From: Pseudomonas lijiangensis
Lineage (GTDB): Bacteria; Pseudomonadota; Gammaproteobacteria; Pseudomonadales; Pseudomonadaceae
NCBI RefSeq assembly: GCF_018968705.1
Contig: NZ_CP076668.1
Span: 4,785,001-4,849,000, forward strand
Direction: 5' to 3'
Length of the DNA: 64,000 nt
Part shown: piece after piece, positions 44,301 through 52,707 of the stretch
How the letters are laid out: the number at the start of each line of letters is the position of its first letter
Numbering within the stretch: the stretch's first letter is position 1
The notes under the pieces: model-generated
Told to the model about the DNA's origin: nothing
Database searches by the model: none
What the model saw: only the letters and a program-made list of their open reading frames with translations
Position numbers and translations under genes: made by a program

Positions 44301-45275
44301 ATGACCCGATCCAGCGACCTGACTCAATCCGCGCAACGAACCATCCGCCTCGAAATGGAAGCCATACAAGGCTTGCTCGGCCATCTCGATGGCGATTTCG
44401 TGCGCGCGTGCGAAATGATTCTGGCCAGCAAGGGACGCGTCGTAGTGGTCGGCATGGGCAAGTCCGGCCACATCGGCAGAAAGATCGCCGCAACCCTGGC
44501 CAGCACCGGCACGACCTCTTATTTCGTGCATCCCGCCGAAGCCAGCCATGGCGACATGGGCATGATTACCCGTGACGACATCATTCTGGCCCTGTCCAAC
44601 TCCGGCACGACCAATGAAATCGTTACCCTGCTGCCCCTCATCAAGCGCCTGGGTATCAAGATGATCAGCCTGACGGGCAACCCGACGTCGGTCATGGCCA
44701 AGGCGGCCGACGTCAACCTCAACGTCCAGGTGGAACACGAAGCCTGCCCGCTGAACCTGGCGCCCACGTCCTCGACTACCGCAGCCCTGGTCATGGGTGA
44801 CGCCCTGGCCGTTGCATTGCTCGAAGCTCGCGGCTTCACCGCAGAAGATTTCGCGTTCTCGCACCCCGGCGGCGCACTGGGCCGACGCCTGCTGCTCAAA
44901 GTCGAGAACGTCATGCACACTGGCAACGCCCTGCCCAAGGTTCAGCGCGGCACCCCGCTACGCGATGCGCTGCTGGAAATGACCCGCAAGGGCCTGGGCA
45001 TGACCGCAATCGTCGACGCCGACGGCAAGCTGGCCGGGATCTTCACCGACGGCGACCTGCGCCGCACCCTGGATCGCCCGATCGACATTCGCGAAACCAC
45101 CATAGATGAAGTCATGACCCTTCATGGCAAGACGGCCCGCGCAGACATGCTCGCCGCCGAAGCCCTGAAAATCATGGAAGATCACAAGATCGGCGCGCTG
45201 ATCGTCGTCGACGCCGATGACCGCCCGACCGGCGCCTTCAACCTGCAGGACCTGCTGCGAGCGGGTGTCATGTAA
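44301..45275 (+). CDS. kdsD: D-arabinose 5-phosphate isomerase
   Basis: KdsD makes arabinose 5-phosphate from ribulose 5-phosphate for Kdo, the inner sugar of LPS. The 324-residue product has a SIS domain (VVGMGKSGHIGRKIAATLAST from about residue 50, HPAEASHGDMG with the catalytic His region, ALSNSGTTNE) and two C-terminal CBS domains (VMHTGNALPKV; IFTDGDLRRTL; GALIVVDADDRPTGAFNLQDLL). ATG 44301 gives the family length. It is normally followed by kdsC, which here is only a remnant. Confidence 0.96.
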   Translation: MTRSSDLTQSAQRTIRLEMEAIQGLLGHLDGDFVRACEMILASKGRVVVVGMGKSGHIGRKIAATLASTGTTSYFVHPAEASHGDMGMITRDDIILALSNSGTTNEIVTLLPLIKRLGIKMISLTGNPTSVMAKAADVNLNVQVEHEACPLNLAPTSSTTAALVMGDALAVALLEARGFTAEDFAFSHPGGALGRRLLLKVENVMHTGNALPKVQRGTPLRDALLEMTRKGLGMTAIVDADGKLAGIFTDGDLRRTLDRPIDIRETTIDEVMTLHGKTARADMLAAEALKIMEDHKIGALIVVDADDRPTGAFNLQDLLRAGVM

Positions 45276-45415
45276 TGGCTACTCTTCTGCTCTTTATGAA
45301 TCAGGAACAAATCACCTGCCAGGGCAACGATCTGCCAGACTTGTCGCCTGCGCGCCGGGTAACATTGAAGCAGCCCGCCATGCGCCCTTATGGAAGCCTT
45401 TTCTATGTTCAGTAA
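45275..45415 (+). pseudogene. kdsC: Remnant of Kdo-8-phosphate phosphatase gene kdsC
   Basis: This 46-codon frame starts at an ATG overlapping the kdsD stop (TAATG), where kdsC begins in other Pseudomonas. It reads MATLLLF..., then QGNDLPDLSPARRV, which resembles the KdsC segment GDDLPDLPVIRRV, and then departs from the family. In another frame the same DNA gives GNIEAARHAP just before lptC, which resembles the KdsC C terminus (GNLEAA.A.YL). The catalytic DVDGVLTDG region and most of the roughly 170-residue HAD fold are absent. I read this as kdsC with large internal deletions and a frameshift; family sequences are recalled, not aligned here. Confidence 0.7.
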
Positions 45416-45977
45416 GAAAATACGCACGATCCTGACCTTCGGGGTGCTGGCACTGCTGCTTGCCGCAGTCGGCTACTGGAACATCAGCCCGGAAAGCTTC
45501 ATGGATCAGCCTGTCGCCGCCACCGACGACACCGCCATCGACTATTACGCCATCAATGCCCATAGCGTGCAGTACCTGCCCGACGGCAAGATGCAATACG
45601 ACATGACTGCCGACAAGGTCGAACACGTCAAGGCAACGGATATCACCCTGCTGACCAAACCCGACCTGCACATGTACCGCGGCACCCTGTTCCCGTGGCA
45701 CGTACAGAGCGAACGCGGCGAAGTTTCGCCGGGCGGCACCGAAGTTGAACTGATCGACTCCGTACGTGTTGCACGTACCGATGAAAAGCAGCGTACGACT
45801 ATCATTACCAGCAGTCGTATGACCGTATTCCCACAGAAGCAATATGCGCAGACCGAGCAAGTGGTTAGAATCGACGCCGCTGGCGGTGTAACGACAGCCA
45901 AGGGAATGAAAGCGTATTTGAACGACGGCAGGATGGACCTGCTGTCCAACGTAAGAGGACAGTATGAGTCTCGTTAA
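45405..45977 (+). CDS. lptC: LPS export protein LptC
   Basis: LptC is the bitopic inner-membrane protein that receives LPS from LptB2FG and passes it to LptA. The 190-residue product has one N-terminal helix (ILTFGVLALLLAAVGYW) and a periplasmic beta-jellyroll (YLPDGKMQYDMTADKVEH, VHVQSERGEVSPGG-like region, MKAYLNDGRMDLLSNVRGQYE). ATG 45405 is preferred over a frame that begins 15 bp upstream. It overlaps lptA by 14 bp. Confidence 0.94.
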   Translation: MFSKKIRTILTFGVLALLLAAVGYWNISPESFMDQPVAATDDTAIDYYAINAHSVQYLPDGKMQYDMTADKVEHVKATDITLLTKPDLHMYRGTLFPWHVQSERGEVSPGGTEVELIDSVRVARTDEKQRTTIITSSRMTVFPQKQYAQTEQVVRIDAAGGVTTAKGMKAYLNDGRMDLLSNVRGQYESR

Positions 45978-46509
45978 AACTCTTCCTTTTTTGCTCGGCC
46001 TGGGCGCAGCACTGGGAAGCGCGAGCGCCTGGTCCCTGCCAACCGATCGCGATCAGCCGATCCACATCCAGTCTGACGATGCGCAGCTCGATGACAAGAA
46101 AGGCGTTGCCACCTACAAGGGCAACGTGATCATCACTCAGGGTTCGATGAAGATCACCGGTAATACCGTGACCATCACTCGTAACGCACAGGGCGAAGTC
46201 GACGTATTCACCTCCGTCGGCAACCTGGCCTATTACGAGCAGAAACCCTCGGTAGACAAGCCGATCGTGCAGGCCTATGGCGTCACCATCCAGTATTACG
46301 CGGCACAGGACCGCATCGTACTGATCGACAAGGCCAAGGTCATCAACGACGGCAACACCTCCGAAGGCGAGAAGATCGTCTATGACACTGTGAAGCAGGT
46401 CGTCACCGCAGGTCGCGCCAATGGCGGCGCTAAAGTGACTGCACCGCGCCCACGGATCGACATGGTCATCCAGCCTAAAAAGAAAACCGAACAGCAGAAG
46501 GCCCAGTAA
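45964..46509 (+). CDS. lptA: LPS transport periplasmic protein LptA
   Basis: LptA forms the periplasmic bridge for LPS between LptC and LptD. The 181-residue product has a signal peptide (MSLVKTLPFLLGLGAALGSASA), then an OstA-type domain with DQPIHIQSDDAQLDDKKGVATYKGNVIITQGSMKI in pieces and RVLIDKAKV-like strands. The C terminus is lysine-rich (KPKKKTEQQKAQ). Its stop codon abuts the lptB start. Confidence 0.95.
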   Translation: MSLVKTLPFLLGLGAALGSASAWSLPTDRDQPIHIQSDDAQLDDKKGVATYKGNVIITQGSMKITGNTVTITRNAQGEVDVFTSVGNLAYYEQKPSVDKPIVQAYGVTIQYYAAQDRIVLIDKAKVINDGNTSEGEKIVYDTVKQVVTAGRANGGAKVTAPRPRIDMVIQPKKKTEQQKAQ

Positions 46510-47235
46510 ATGGCGACGCTTAAAGCCCAGCATCTGGCTAAAAGCTACAAGAGTCGTCAGGTCGTACGCGACGTAAGCCTGTCCATCGACAGCGGTCAGA
46601 TCGTAGGCTTGCTCGGCCCCAACGGCGCCGGCAAGACGACCTGCTTCTACATGATCGTCGGTCTGGTACAGGCCGATCAGGGCCGCGTCCTGATCGATGA
46701 CCTCGATGTCAGCCACCAGCCGATGCACGGCCGCGCCCGCGCAGGCATTGGCTATCTGCCTCAGGAAGCCTCGATCTTCCGCAAGCTGTCCGTGTCCGAC
46801 AACATCATGGCCATCCTCGAGACCCGCAAGGAACTCGACTCAGCCGCACGTCGCAAGGAGCTGGAAAGCCTGCTTCAGGAATTCCACATCACCCACATCC
46901 GCGACAACCTGGGCATGAGCCTTTCGGGTGGTGAGCGCCGCCGCGTGGAAATTGCCCGGGCACTGGCCACCGCACCCAAGTTCATCCTGCTCGACGAACC
47001 TTTCGCAGGTGTAGACCCCATCTCGGTGGGCGATATCAAACAGATCATTCATCACCTCAAAGCCAAGGGCATCGGCGTGCTGATCACCGATCACAACGTG
47101 CGCGAAACCCTGGATATCTGCGAAACCGCCTACATCGTGAACGACGGGCAATTGATTGCCGAAGGCGACTCGGAAACCATTCTGGCCAACCAGCTGGTGA
47201 AAGAGGTCTACCTCGGCCACGAGTTCCGCCTGTAG
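46510..47235 (+). CDS. lptB: LPS export ATP-binding protein LptB
   Basis: LptB is the ABC ATPase of the LptB2FG LPS extractor. The 241-residue product has Walker [10 protein letters not shown] (residues 36-44), signature [14 protein letters not shown], Walker [14 protein letters not shown] and H-loop [11 protein letters not shown]. It starts directly after the lptA stop and ends 184 bp before rpoN. Confidence 0.97.
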   Translation: MATLKAQHLAKSYKSRQVVRDVSLSIDSGQIVGLLGPNGAGKTTCFYMIVGLVQADQGRVLIDDLDVSHQPMHGRARAGIGYLPQEASIFRKLSVSDNIMAILETRKELDSAARRKELESLLQEFHITHIRDNLGMSLSGGERRRVEIARALATAPKFILLDEPFAGVDPISVGDIKQIIHHLKAKGIGVLITDHNVRETLDICETAYIVNDGQLIAEGDSETILANQLVKEVYLGHEFRL

Positions 47236-47269
47236 TCGATCCTGTGTGAGCTCTCTTGATGCGAGCTTT

Positions 47270-47317
47270 GCCTAAGCATCCTGTTGACAATGCATTTTTT
47301 GTCATGATGCTCTAGGC
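47270..47317 (+). promoter_or_regulatory. Nested inverted repeat between lptB and rpoN
   Basis: GCCTAAGCATC (47270-47280) pairs with GATGCTCTAGGC (47306-47317; one unpaired base), and inside it TGACA (47285-47289) pairs with TGTCA (47300-47304). The inner repeat contains TTGACA, a perfect -35 hexamer, but no good -10 follows at 16-18 bp. It may be an operator or an attenuator in front of rpoN. Confidence 0.5.
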
Positions 47318-47419
47318 AAACACTTCAGATTCAGGCATATAACTTGCTTAAGTTGGCGCTTCGGCGCCCTGTAGTGGATGGCGCATGTGCGCCGGCGAAT
47401 AAGGTGTTTAGCCCCTGCC

Positions 47420-48913
47420 ATGAAACCATCGCTAGTCTTGAGAATGGGCCAGCAGCTGACGATGACACCGCAGCTGCAACAGGCTATCCGCTTGCTCCAG
47501 TTATCGACCCTGGACCTCCAGCAAGAGATTCAGGAAGCACTGGAATCCAACCCTATGCTGGAACGCCAGGAGGAAGGCGAAGACTTCGACAACTCCGACC
47601 CTCTGGCCGACAACATCGAGCAAAAGCCCAATACCGAGATCCAGGAACCCAGCTATCAGGAATCCGCACCCACTGTGGACAACCTGGAAGAGGGCGAATG
47701 GAACGAGCGCATTCCAAACGAATTGCCCGTCGATACCGCCTGGGAAGATGTCTACCAGACCAGCGCCAGCAGCCTGCCCAGCAACGATGACGACGAATGG
47801 GACTTCACCACCCGCACGTCCGCTGGCGAAAGCCTGCAGAGCCATCTGCTGTGGCAATTGAACGTGGCGCCGATGTCCGACAAGGACCGGCTGATTGCCG
47901 TCACCCTGATCGACTGCATCAATAACCAGGGCTATCTCGACGAAACCCTCGAAGAAATCGTCGAAGCCTTCGATCCCGAACTGGATATCGAACTCGACGA
48001 GATCGAAGCCGTTCTGCACCGTATCCAGCAATTCGAACCTGCCGGTATCGGCGCCCGCAACCTGAGCGAATGCCTGCTGCTGCAATTGCGCCAGCTACCG
48101 GCCAAGACCCGCTGGCTGAGCGAAGCCCAGCGCCTGGTCACCGACTACATCGACCTGCTGGGCAGTCGCGACTACACCCAGCTCATGCGTCGCATGAAGC
48201 TCAAGGAAGACGAACTGCGCCAGGTCATCGAACTGGTCCAGAGCCTCAACCCGCGCCCCGGCTCGCAGATCGAATCCACCGAAGCCGAATATGTCGTGCC
48301 CGATGTGATCGTGCGCAAGGACAACGAGCGCTGGCTGGTGGAGCTGAATCAGGAATCCGTGCCGCGCCTGCGGGTCAACCCGCAATATGCCGGTTTTGTG
48401 CGCCGGGCCGACACCAGCGCCGACAACACCTTCATGCGCAATCAGTTGCAGGAAGCCCGCTGGTTCATCAAGAGCCTGCAGAGCCGCAACGAAACCCTGA
48501 TGAAGGTTGCCACCCAGATCGTCGAACATCAGCGCGGTTTTCTCGAGTATGGCGACGAAGCCATGAAGCCGCTCGTCCTGCATGACATCGCCGAAGCCGT
48601 AGGCATGCACGAGTCGACAATTTCCCGCGTGACCACCCAGAAGTTCATGCATACCCCAAGGGGTATTTACGAGCTGAAATACTTCTTTTCCAGCCACGTC
48701 AGCACCTCCGAAGGCGGGGAATGCTCTTCGACGGCAATTCGCGCAATCATCAAGAAACTGGTTGCAGCGGAAAATCAGAAAAAGCCGTTGAGTGATAGCA
48801 AGATCGCTGGTTTACTGGAGGCACAAGGCATTCAAGTAGCCCGTCGCACAGTTGCCAAGTACCGCGAGTCGCTCGGAATCGCACCTTCGAGTGAACGCAA
48901 GCGACTGATGTGA
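47420..48913 (+). CDS. rpoN: RNA polymerase sigma-54 factor
   Basis: RpoN directs transcription of nitrogen, flagellar, type III secretion and other genes together with AAA+ activators. The 497-residue product has the Gln/Leu-rich region I ([21 protein letters not shown]), an acidic region II, the core-binding domain, the HTH ([21 protein letters not shown]) and the RpoN box [10 protein letters not shown] at 474-483. ATG 47420 is the conserved start. A GGCGC-TTCG-GCGCC hairpin lies about 60 bp upstream. Confidence 0.97.
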   Translation: MKPSLVLRMGQQLTMTPQLQQAIRLLQLSTLDLQQEIQEALESNPMLERQEEGEDFDNSDPLADNIEQKPNTEIQEPSYQESAPTVDNLEEGEWNERIPNELPVDTAWEDVYQTSASSLPSNDDDEWDFTTRTSAGESLQSHLLWQLNVAPMSDKDRLIAVTLIDCINNQGYLDETLEEIVEAFDPELDIELDEIEAVLHRIQQFEPAGIGARNLSECLLLQLRQLPAKTRWLSEAQRLVTDYIDLLGSRDYTQLMRRMKLKEDELRQVIELVQSLNPRPGSQIESTEAEYVVPDVIVRKDNERWLVELNQESVPRLRVNPQYAGFVRRADTSADNTFMRNQLQEARWFIKSLQSRNETLMKVATQIVEHQRGFLEYGDEAMKPLVLHDIAEAVGMHESTISRVTTQKFMHTPRGIYELKYFFSSHVSTSEGGECSSTAIRAIIKKLVAAENQKKPLSDSKIAGLLEAQGIQVARRTVAKYRESLGIAPSSERKRLM

Positions 48914-48989
48914 TGCAGGCAGAGCCACAGCGTTCCAGCGGCAGGAATGAACTCCTGCTTCTATATGCACTGGCAAAGGAGAAAGCTGT

Positions 48990-49298
48990 ATGCAAGTCAA
49001 TATCAGTGGACACCAACTGGAAGTGACCAAGCCCCTTCGCGAATACGTTGAGCTCAAGCTCAAGAAGCTCGAAGGGCATTTTGACAAGATTACTAACGTG
49101 CAGGTCACCCTGGCGGTCGAGAAGCTCAAACAGAAGATCGAAGCCACACTGCACATCCATGGTGGAGAGGTCGTAGCCAACGCCGAACATGACGACATGT
49201 ACGCGGCCATCGACCTTCTCACTGATAAGCTCGACAGACAATTGCTCAAGCATAAGGAGAAGCAGCAGAACATCCTTAAAGGTGCGACAGCTCGCTGA
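48990..49298 (+). CDS. hpf: Ribosome hibernation promoting factor
   Basis: HPF binds the small subunit in stationary phase and promotes ribosome dimerisation. The 102-residue product is the short form (MQVNISGHQLEVTKPLREYVELKLKKLE, IHGGEVVANAEHDDMYAAIDLLTDKLDRQL in pieces). AAAGGAG lies 9 bases upstream of ATG. A GCAGGA/TCCTGC hairpin (48941-48958) is in the rpoN-hpf spacer. Confidence 0.95.
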   Translation: MQVNISGHQLEVTKPLREYVELKLKKLEGHFDKITNVQVTLAVEKLKQKIEATLHIHGGEVVANAEHDDMYAAIDLLTDKLDRQLLKHKEKQQNILKGATAR

Positions 49299-49309
49299 CA
49301 CTCATTCCA

Positions 49310-49774
49310 ATGATCCGACTTGAAAACATCCTGACCCCCGGCCGTTCATGCGTGAACGTGTCGGGCGGCAGTAAAAAACGCGTACTCGAACAAATTGCCA
49401 ACCTGATCGGTCGAGAAGTACCGAGCATGGACCAGCAAAGTGTGTTTGAAAGCCTTGTTGCCCGCGAAAAACTGGGATCTACCGGTTTTGGCAACGGCAT
49501 TGCCATCCCCCATTGCCGCCTTGCAGGGTGTGAAACACCTGTGAGCGCAGTCATGCGCCTGGAATCGCCTATCGATTTCGACGCCATCGATGGTGCCCCG
49601 GTCGACCTGCTGTTTGTCCTGCTCGTCCCGGAAGCGGCCACCGATGAACACCTGGAGCTGCTGCGCCAGATAGCCAGCATGCTTGACCGCACTGAAGTGC
49701 GTGACCGCCTACGCAGTGCCGAAAGCGGTGAAACGCTTTATCAAGTGGTACTGGACGTACAGAACGGACATTGA
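49310..49774 (+). CDS. ptsN: Nitrogen PTS EIIA component
   Basis: EIIA-Ntr receives phosphate from NPr (ptsO, downstream) and regulates potassium, carbon and nitrogen functions. The 154-residue product has the phospho-acceptor His68 in NGIAIPHCR. It is 11 bp after hpf and part of the conserved rpoN-hpf-ptsN-rapZ-ptsO set. Confidence 0.96.
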   Translation: MIRLENILTPGRSCVNVSGGSKKRVLEQIANLIGREVPSMDQQSVFESLVAREKLGSTGFGNGIAIPHCRLAGCETPVSAVMRLESPIDFDAIDGAPVDLLFVLLVPEAATDEHLELLRQIASMLDRTEVRDRLRSAESGETLYQVVLDVQNGH

Positions 49775-49776
49775 AC

Positions 49777-50634
49777 ATGCGCCTGATCGTCGTGAGTGGT
49801 CGTTCGGGTTCTGGCAAGAGCACAGCTCTGAATGTGCTGGAAGACAACGGTTTCTATTGCGTGGACAACGTTCCTGCCGGCCTCCTTCCGGAACTGGCAG
49901 AGCGTGCGCTGATGAACAGCGAGCTGGCAGAACCTCTGCTGGCGGTGTCCATCGATGCACGTAACCTCCCGAGCCACCTGACGCGCTTCCCGCAGATCCT
50001 CGCCGAACTTCGTGCACTGAATATCCAGTGCGACGTGCTCTATCTGGATGCCGACGAAGCGACGCTGCTCAAACGCTTCTCCGAAACTCGCCGTCGTCAC
50101 CCGCTCAGCACGGCGAATCGTTCATTGGCAGAAGCCATACACGACGAAACGACTCTGCTGGGGCCAATCATCGATCTGGCCGATCTCAAGATCAACACCA
50201 CGCACCTGAACCTCTATCAGCTACGCGACACCCTCAAGCTTCGCCTGCTGAACAGGCCTGAAGCCGGTACCGCCTTCCTGATCGAGTCGTTCGGTTTCAA
50301 GCGTGGCATGCCTGTGGACGCCGACGTCGTATTCGATGTGCGCTGCCTGCCCAATCCGTACTGGAAGCCTGAACTGCGCGACCATTCGGGCCTCGATGCC
50401 CCCGTTATCGAATACCTGGCAGCCCAGCCTGATGTCGAAGAGATGTTCCAGGACATTTTCTCCTACCTCAACAAATGGCTGCCTCGCTTTGCTGCCAGCA
50501 ACCGCTCGTACGTCACCATCGCCATTGGCTGCACAGGCGGGCATCATCGCTCCGTCTACCTGACAGAACGTCTGGGTCAGGTCCTGCAACAATCACTCAA
50601 GAACGTTCAGGTCCGCCACCGCGACCTCAGCTGA
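49777..50634 (+). CDS. rapZ: RNase adapter protein RapZ
   Basis: RapZ is an ATP/GTP-binding protein that in enterics targets the sRNA GlmZ to RNase E; its role in Pseudomonas is less clear. The 285-residue product has Walker [10 protein letters not shown] (from residue 8), [11 protein letters not shown], and the C-terminal RNA-binding region with [25 protein letters not shown] 49777 is preferred; TTG 49771 overlaps the ptsN stop and would add two residues. Confidence 0.95.
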   Translation: MRLIVVSGRSGSGKSTALNVLEDNGFYCVDNVPAGLLPELAERALMNSELAEPLLAVSIDARNLPSHLTRFPQILAELRALNIQCDVLYLDADEATLLKRFSETRRRHPLSTANRSLAEAIHDETTLLGPIIDLADLKINTTHLNLYQLRDTLKLRLLNRPEAGTAFLIESFGFKRGMPVDADVVFDVRCLPNPYWKPELRDHSGLDAPVIEYLAAQPDVEEMFQDIFSYLNKWLPRFAASNRSYVTIAIGCTGGHHRSVYLTERLGQVLQQSLKNVQVRHRDLS

Positions 50635-50649
50635 AGGATTTTCACTGCG

Positions 50650-50922
50650 ATGCCCGCTCGTCAAATCACCATCATCAACAAACTGGGCCTGCATGCCCGC
50701 GCAGCCGCCAAGTTCGTTGGCGTCGCAGGCAAGTTTCCTTGCCAGATCAGGGTTGGCCGCTCACCGGAAAGCATGGTCGACGGCAAAAGTATCATGGCCG
50801 TGATGATGCTGGCTGCCGGCAAAGGCACGGACATTCACCTGCTGACCGAAGGCGAAGGCGAGCAGGATGCCCTGGACGGGCTGGTCGAACTGATCAACAA
50901 CAAGTTCGATGAAGGCGAGTAA
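50650..50922 (+). CDS. ptsO: Phosphocarrier protein NPr
   Basis: NPr is the HPr-like carrier of the nitrogen PTS and passes phosphate to EIIA-Ntr. The 90-residue product has the active His15 in NKLGLHARAAAKF and the MVDGKSIMAVMMLAAGKG segment. It is 15 bp after rapZ and ends the operon. Confidence 0.96.
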   Translation: MPARQITIINKLGLHARAAAKFVGVAGKFPCQIRVGRSPESMVDGKSIMAVMMLAAGKGTDIHLLTEGEGEQDALDGLVELINNKFDEGE

Positions 50923-50930
50923 GGATTTGA

Positions 50931-50954
50931 AAAGAAAGGGCGCCGATGGCGCCC
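50931..50954 (-). terminator. Terminator of hicAB
   Basis: GGGCGCC / GGCGCCC (50938-50954, 3-nt loop) is followed on the minus strand by TTTCTTTTC. It terminates hicB better than ptsO, which has no T run on its side. Confidence 0.7.
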
Positions 50955-50961
50955 TGCTCAA

Positions 50962-51363
50962 TCAGGCACACAACTCTCTCAACGCCGCAGTTGCCAAAAA
51001 GCCTGATCGCGAAGCGTAGCGGTGATCCTTCTGAACTCGTTCATCGATCCTGTTCAGAAGATGTTCCGGCAGAGAGGCGTTAAACCTCACCGACTTCCCC
51101 AGATAAGGGGTCAAGTCGAAGTCGACCAAAGCCCATATGCCATCTGCGTAGTCCGGATTACCGAGGTGCGCGTCTACTTCCTGCGCCTGAGGTAAAACCT
51201 CATCATCAGCTACGAGCCCCTCCAGATGCAGCGCCAGTGCTTCGTGTACATTTTCAAGCGCTTGCGAGAAAGTGGCACCGGCCGAGAAGCATCCAGGCAC
51301 ATCGGGGACAGTCACACTAAAATCAGAGTCGGCGTCTTTATGTATTACGACTGGAAATTTCAT
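50962..51363 (-). CDS. hicB: HicB-family antitoxin
   Basis: The 133-residue product has an N-terminal HicB partial RNase-H-like fold (MKFPVVIHKDADSDFSVTVPDVPGCFSAGATFSQALENVHEAL in pieces) and a C-terminal ribbon-helix-helix DNA-binding tail (VRFNASLPEHLLNRIDERV). It should neutralise HicA and repress the operon. It lies downstream of hicA, but with an unusually long 148-bp spacer, and its Shine-Dalgarno is inside a small inverted repeat (51370-51387). Confidence 0.9.
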   Translation of the reverse strand: MKFPVVIHKDADSDFSVTVPDVPGCFSAGATFSQALENVHEALALHLEGLVADDEVLPQAQEVDAHLGNPDYADGIWALVDFDLTPYLGKSVRFNASLPEHLLNRIDERVQKDHRYASRSGFLATAALRELCA

Positions 51364-51369
51364 TAACGT

Positions 51370-51387
51370 AATTCTCCCTTGAGAATT
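51370..51387 (-). promoter_or_regulatory. Inverted repeat over the hicB ribosome-binding site
   Basis: AATTCTC and GAGAATT flank CCTT, 7 bp before the hicB ATG. On the message the loop is AAGG and the right arm GAGAAUU, so AAGGGAG, the Shine-Dalgarno, spans loop and stem. It could be an operator or an RNA switch. Confidence 0.5.
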
Positions 51388-51511
51388 AAAGCGCTCGCTA
51401 CACAGAGCCCTTGAGAGCAGTAACTGTAGGTTTGAGAGGCCCTTGAGGCCGCTCAGTCGCCCAGTACCACTTTACCGACACCCTGACGGGCATTCGGTGG
51501 TCACTCCGAAC

Positions 51512-51694
51512 TCATTTGAGGCCGGCGCTTTTCAATATGTTATGTAGCGTTCCTTTAGCTATTTCAGACTTGGGGTGTGGAACAGTCACCCGCCCTTTTT
51601 TGGTTGGATGTTTGAACTGATGATGGCTTCCTTTCACCGCCACTTCAAACCATCCATCCGCCTCAATCATTTCAATCAAATCACGACTTCGCAT
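51512..51694 (-). CDS. hicA: HicA-family toxin
   Basis: HicA toxins are small double-stranded-RNA-binding-fold mRNA interferases. The product of about 60 residues (MRSRDLIEMIEADGWFEVAVKGSHHQFKHPTK...) has the catalytic-type histidine in GSHHQFKHP and ends in TLHNILKSAGLK. I chose ATG 51694; an in-frame ATG at 51709 would add five residues. The gene is upstream of hicB, the usual order, and is preceded by a promoter with TACACA repeats. Confidence 0.9.
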   Translation of the reverse strand: MRSRDLIEMIEADGWFEVAVKGSHHQFKHPTKKGRVTVPHPKSEIAKGTLHNILKSAGLK

Positions 51695-51718
51695 CTGCTC
51701 CCTCACCATGCCTTATGT

Positions 51719-51775
51719 TGTGTACGATACACACGCATAGCGACTCCGTCAAAGCCGAATACACACGATACACAA
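51719..51775 (-). promoter_or_regulatory. hicA promoter with putative HicB operator
   Basis: On the minus strand TTGACG (plus 51747-51752) and TATCGT (51724-51729) are 17 bp apart. The -10 lies in a perfect inverted repeat TGTGTA-CGA-TACACA (51719-51733), and TACACA recurs at 51760 and 51769. Repeats over a toxin-antitoxin promoter suggest the binding site of the HicB RHH domain. Confidence 0.6.
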
Positions 51776-51792
51776 TAATTTTACGAGAGCCC

Positions 51793-52680
51793 TCAAACCA
51801 ACGCCGTATCCATCACCATCATCAGACAAAACCCGGCAACCAGCCCCAGGCTGGCAACTTTGTTGTGCCCGTTCAGGCGCGATTCCGGGATGATCTCGTG
51901 GGTCACGACCAGCAGCATCGCACCTGCTGCCAAAGCCAGGCCGAATGGCAGCAGTTGTTCGGCAATACCTACCAGCCAGGCGCCGAGCAAGGCAAAAAGC
52001 GGTTCGACAAGGCCGGAAGCCGCGCCAATCAGAAACGCCTTGCCCCGAGACATTCCAGCACCGGCCAGCACCATGGCGATCACCAGCCCTTCAGGCACGT
52101 CCTGCAAGGCAATGCCGATGGCCAGGCTATCGGCCTCCGACAGGCCACCACCGGCCGAAACACCAATCGCCATGCCTTCCGGGATGTTGTGAGCCACGAT
52201 GGCAATCACGAACAGCCAGATTCGCGGGGCAATCGCCGGATGTCCGGGCGTGCCACCCAGCGGCGAACCTCTGGAGACACTGTAATCCACCATGAACAGG
52301 CACAAGGCACCCAGCACGATGCCTGCGCTGATCAGGCCACCCGCGCCCCAGGCAGAAAAACCAAGACCTTCGGCAGCTTCAAGCCCCGGCACAATCAGGG
52401 AAAACGCCGTCGCTGCCAGCATGACACCAGCACCGAAGCCGAGCAGTCCATCAGACACCATGATCGGCATGTTGCGGATCACCAGTACCGGAACCGCCCC
52501 CAATGCCGTGCCCAGAGCACAGATCGCGCCGCCTTCCAGCGCCCGCATCAGGCGTGGCTCAAGATTGAGCCAAGCCAGCCCTTGTGCGCCCAGCAATGCC
52601 ATGCCGGCCAACAGCAGAACTGTCCCGATCGCCAGACGAAACAACCGCACGCTGCTGACTGTAAGTATTTCCGAACGCAT
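51793..52680 (-). CDS. ZIP-family divalent metal transporter
   Basis: The 295-residue membrane protein belongs to the ZIP (ZupT-like) family of zinc/iron/manganese importers. It has about eight hydrophobic segments and both metal-site helices, AHNIPEGMAIG and LQDVPEGLVIAM. It is 27 bp downstream of sodA on the same strand, so it is probably the last gene of the Fur-controlled operon; manganese supply to SodA is a reasonable but unproven role. Confidence 0.9.
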   Translation of the reverse strand: MRSEILTVSSVRLFRLAIGTVLLLAGMALLGAQGLAWLNLEPRLMRALEGGAICALGTALGAVPVLVIRNMPIMVSDGLLGFGAGVMLAATAFSLIVPGLEAAEGLGFSAWGAGGLISAGIVLGALCLFMVDYSVSRGSPLGGTPGHPAIAPRIWLFVIAIVAHNIPEGMAIGVSAGGGLSEADSLAIGIALQDVPEGLVIAMVLAGAGMSRGKAFLIGAASGLVEPLFALLGAWLVGIAEQLLPFGLALAAGAMLLVVTHEIIPESRLNGHNKVASLGLVAGFCLMMVMDTALV

Positions 52681-52707
52681 AAACTGCCTTAGGTCTTTAT
52701 TGGAGAA

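Noticed and set aside
47283..47300. TTGACA upstream of rpoN as a complete sigma-70 promoter
   Set aside because: The -35 hexamer is perfect, but no acceptable -10 occurs 16-18 bp downstream, so I did not list it as a promoter.
47356..47369. GGCGC-TTCG-GCGCC hairpin as a terminator of lptB
   Set aside because: The stem is stable but no T run follows, and it is more than 100 bp past lptB and close to rpoN; it is more likely a leader structure.
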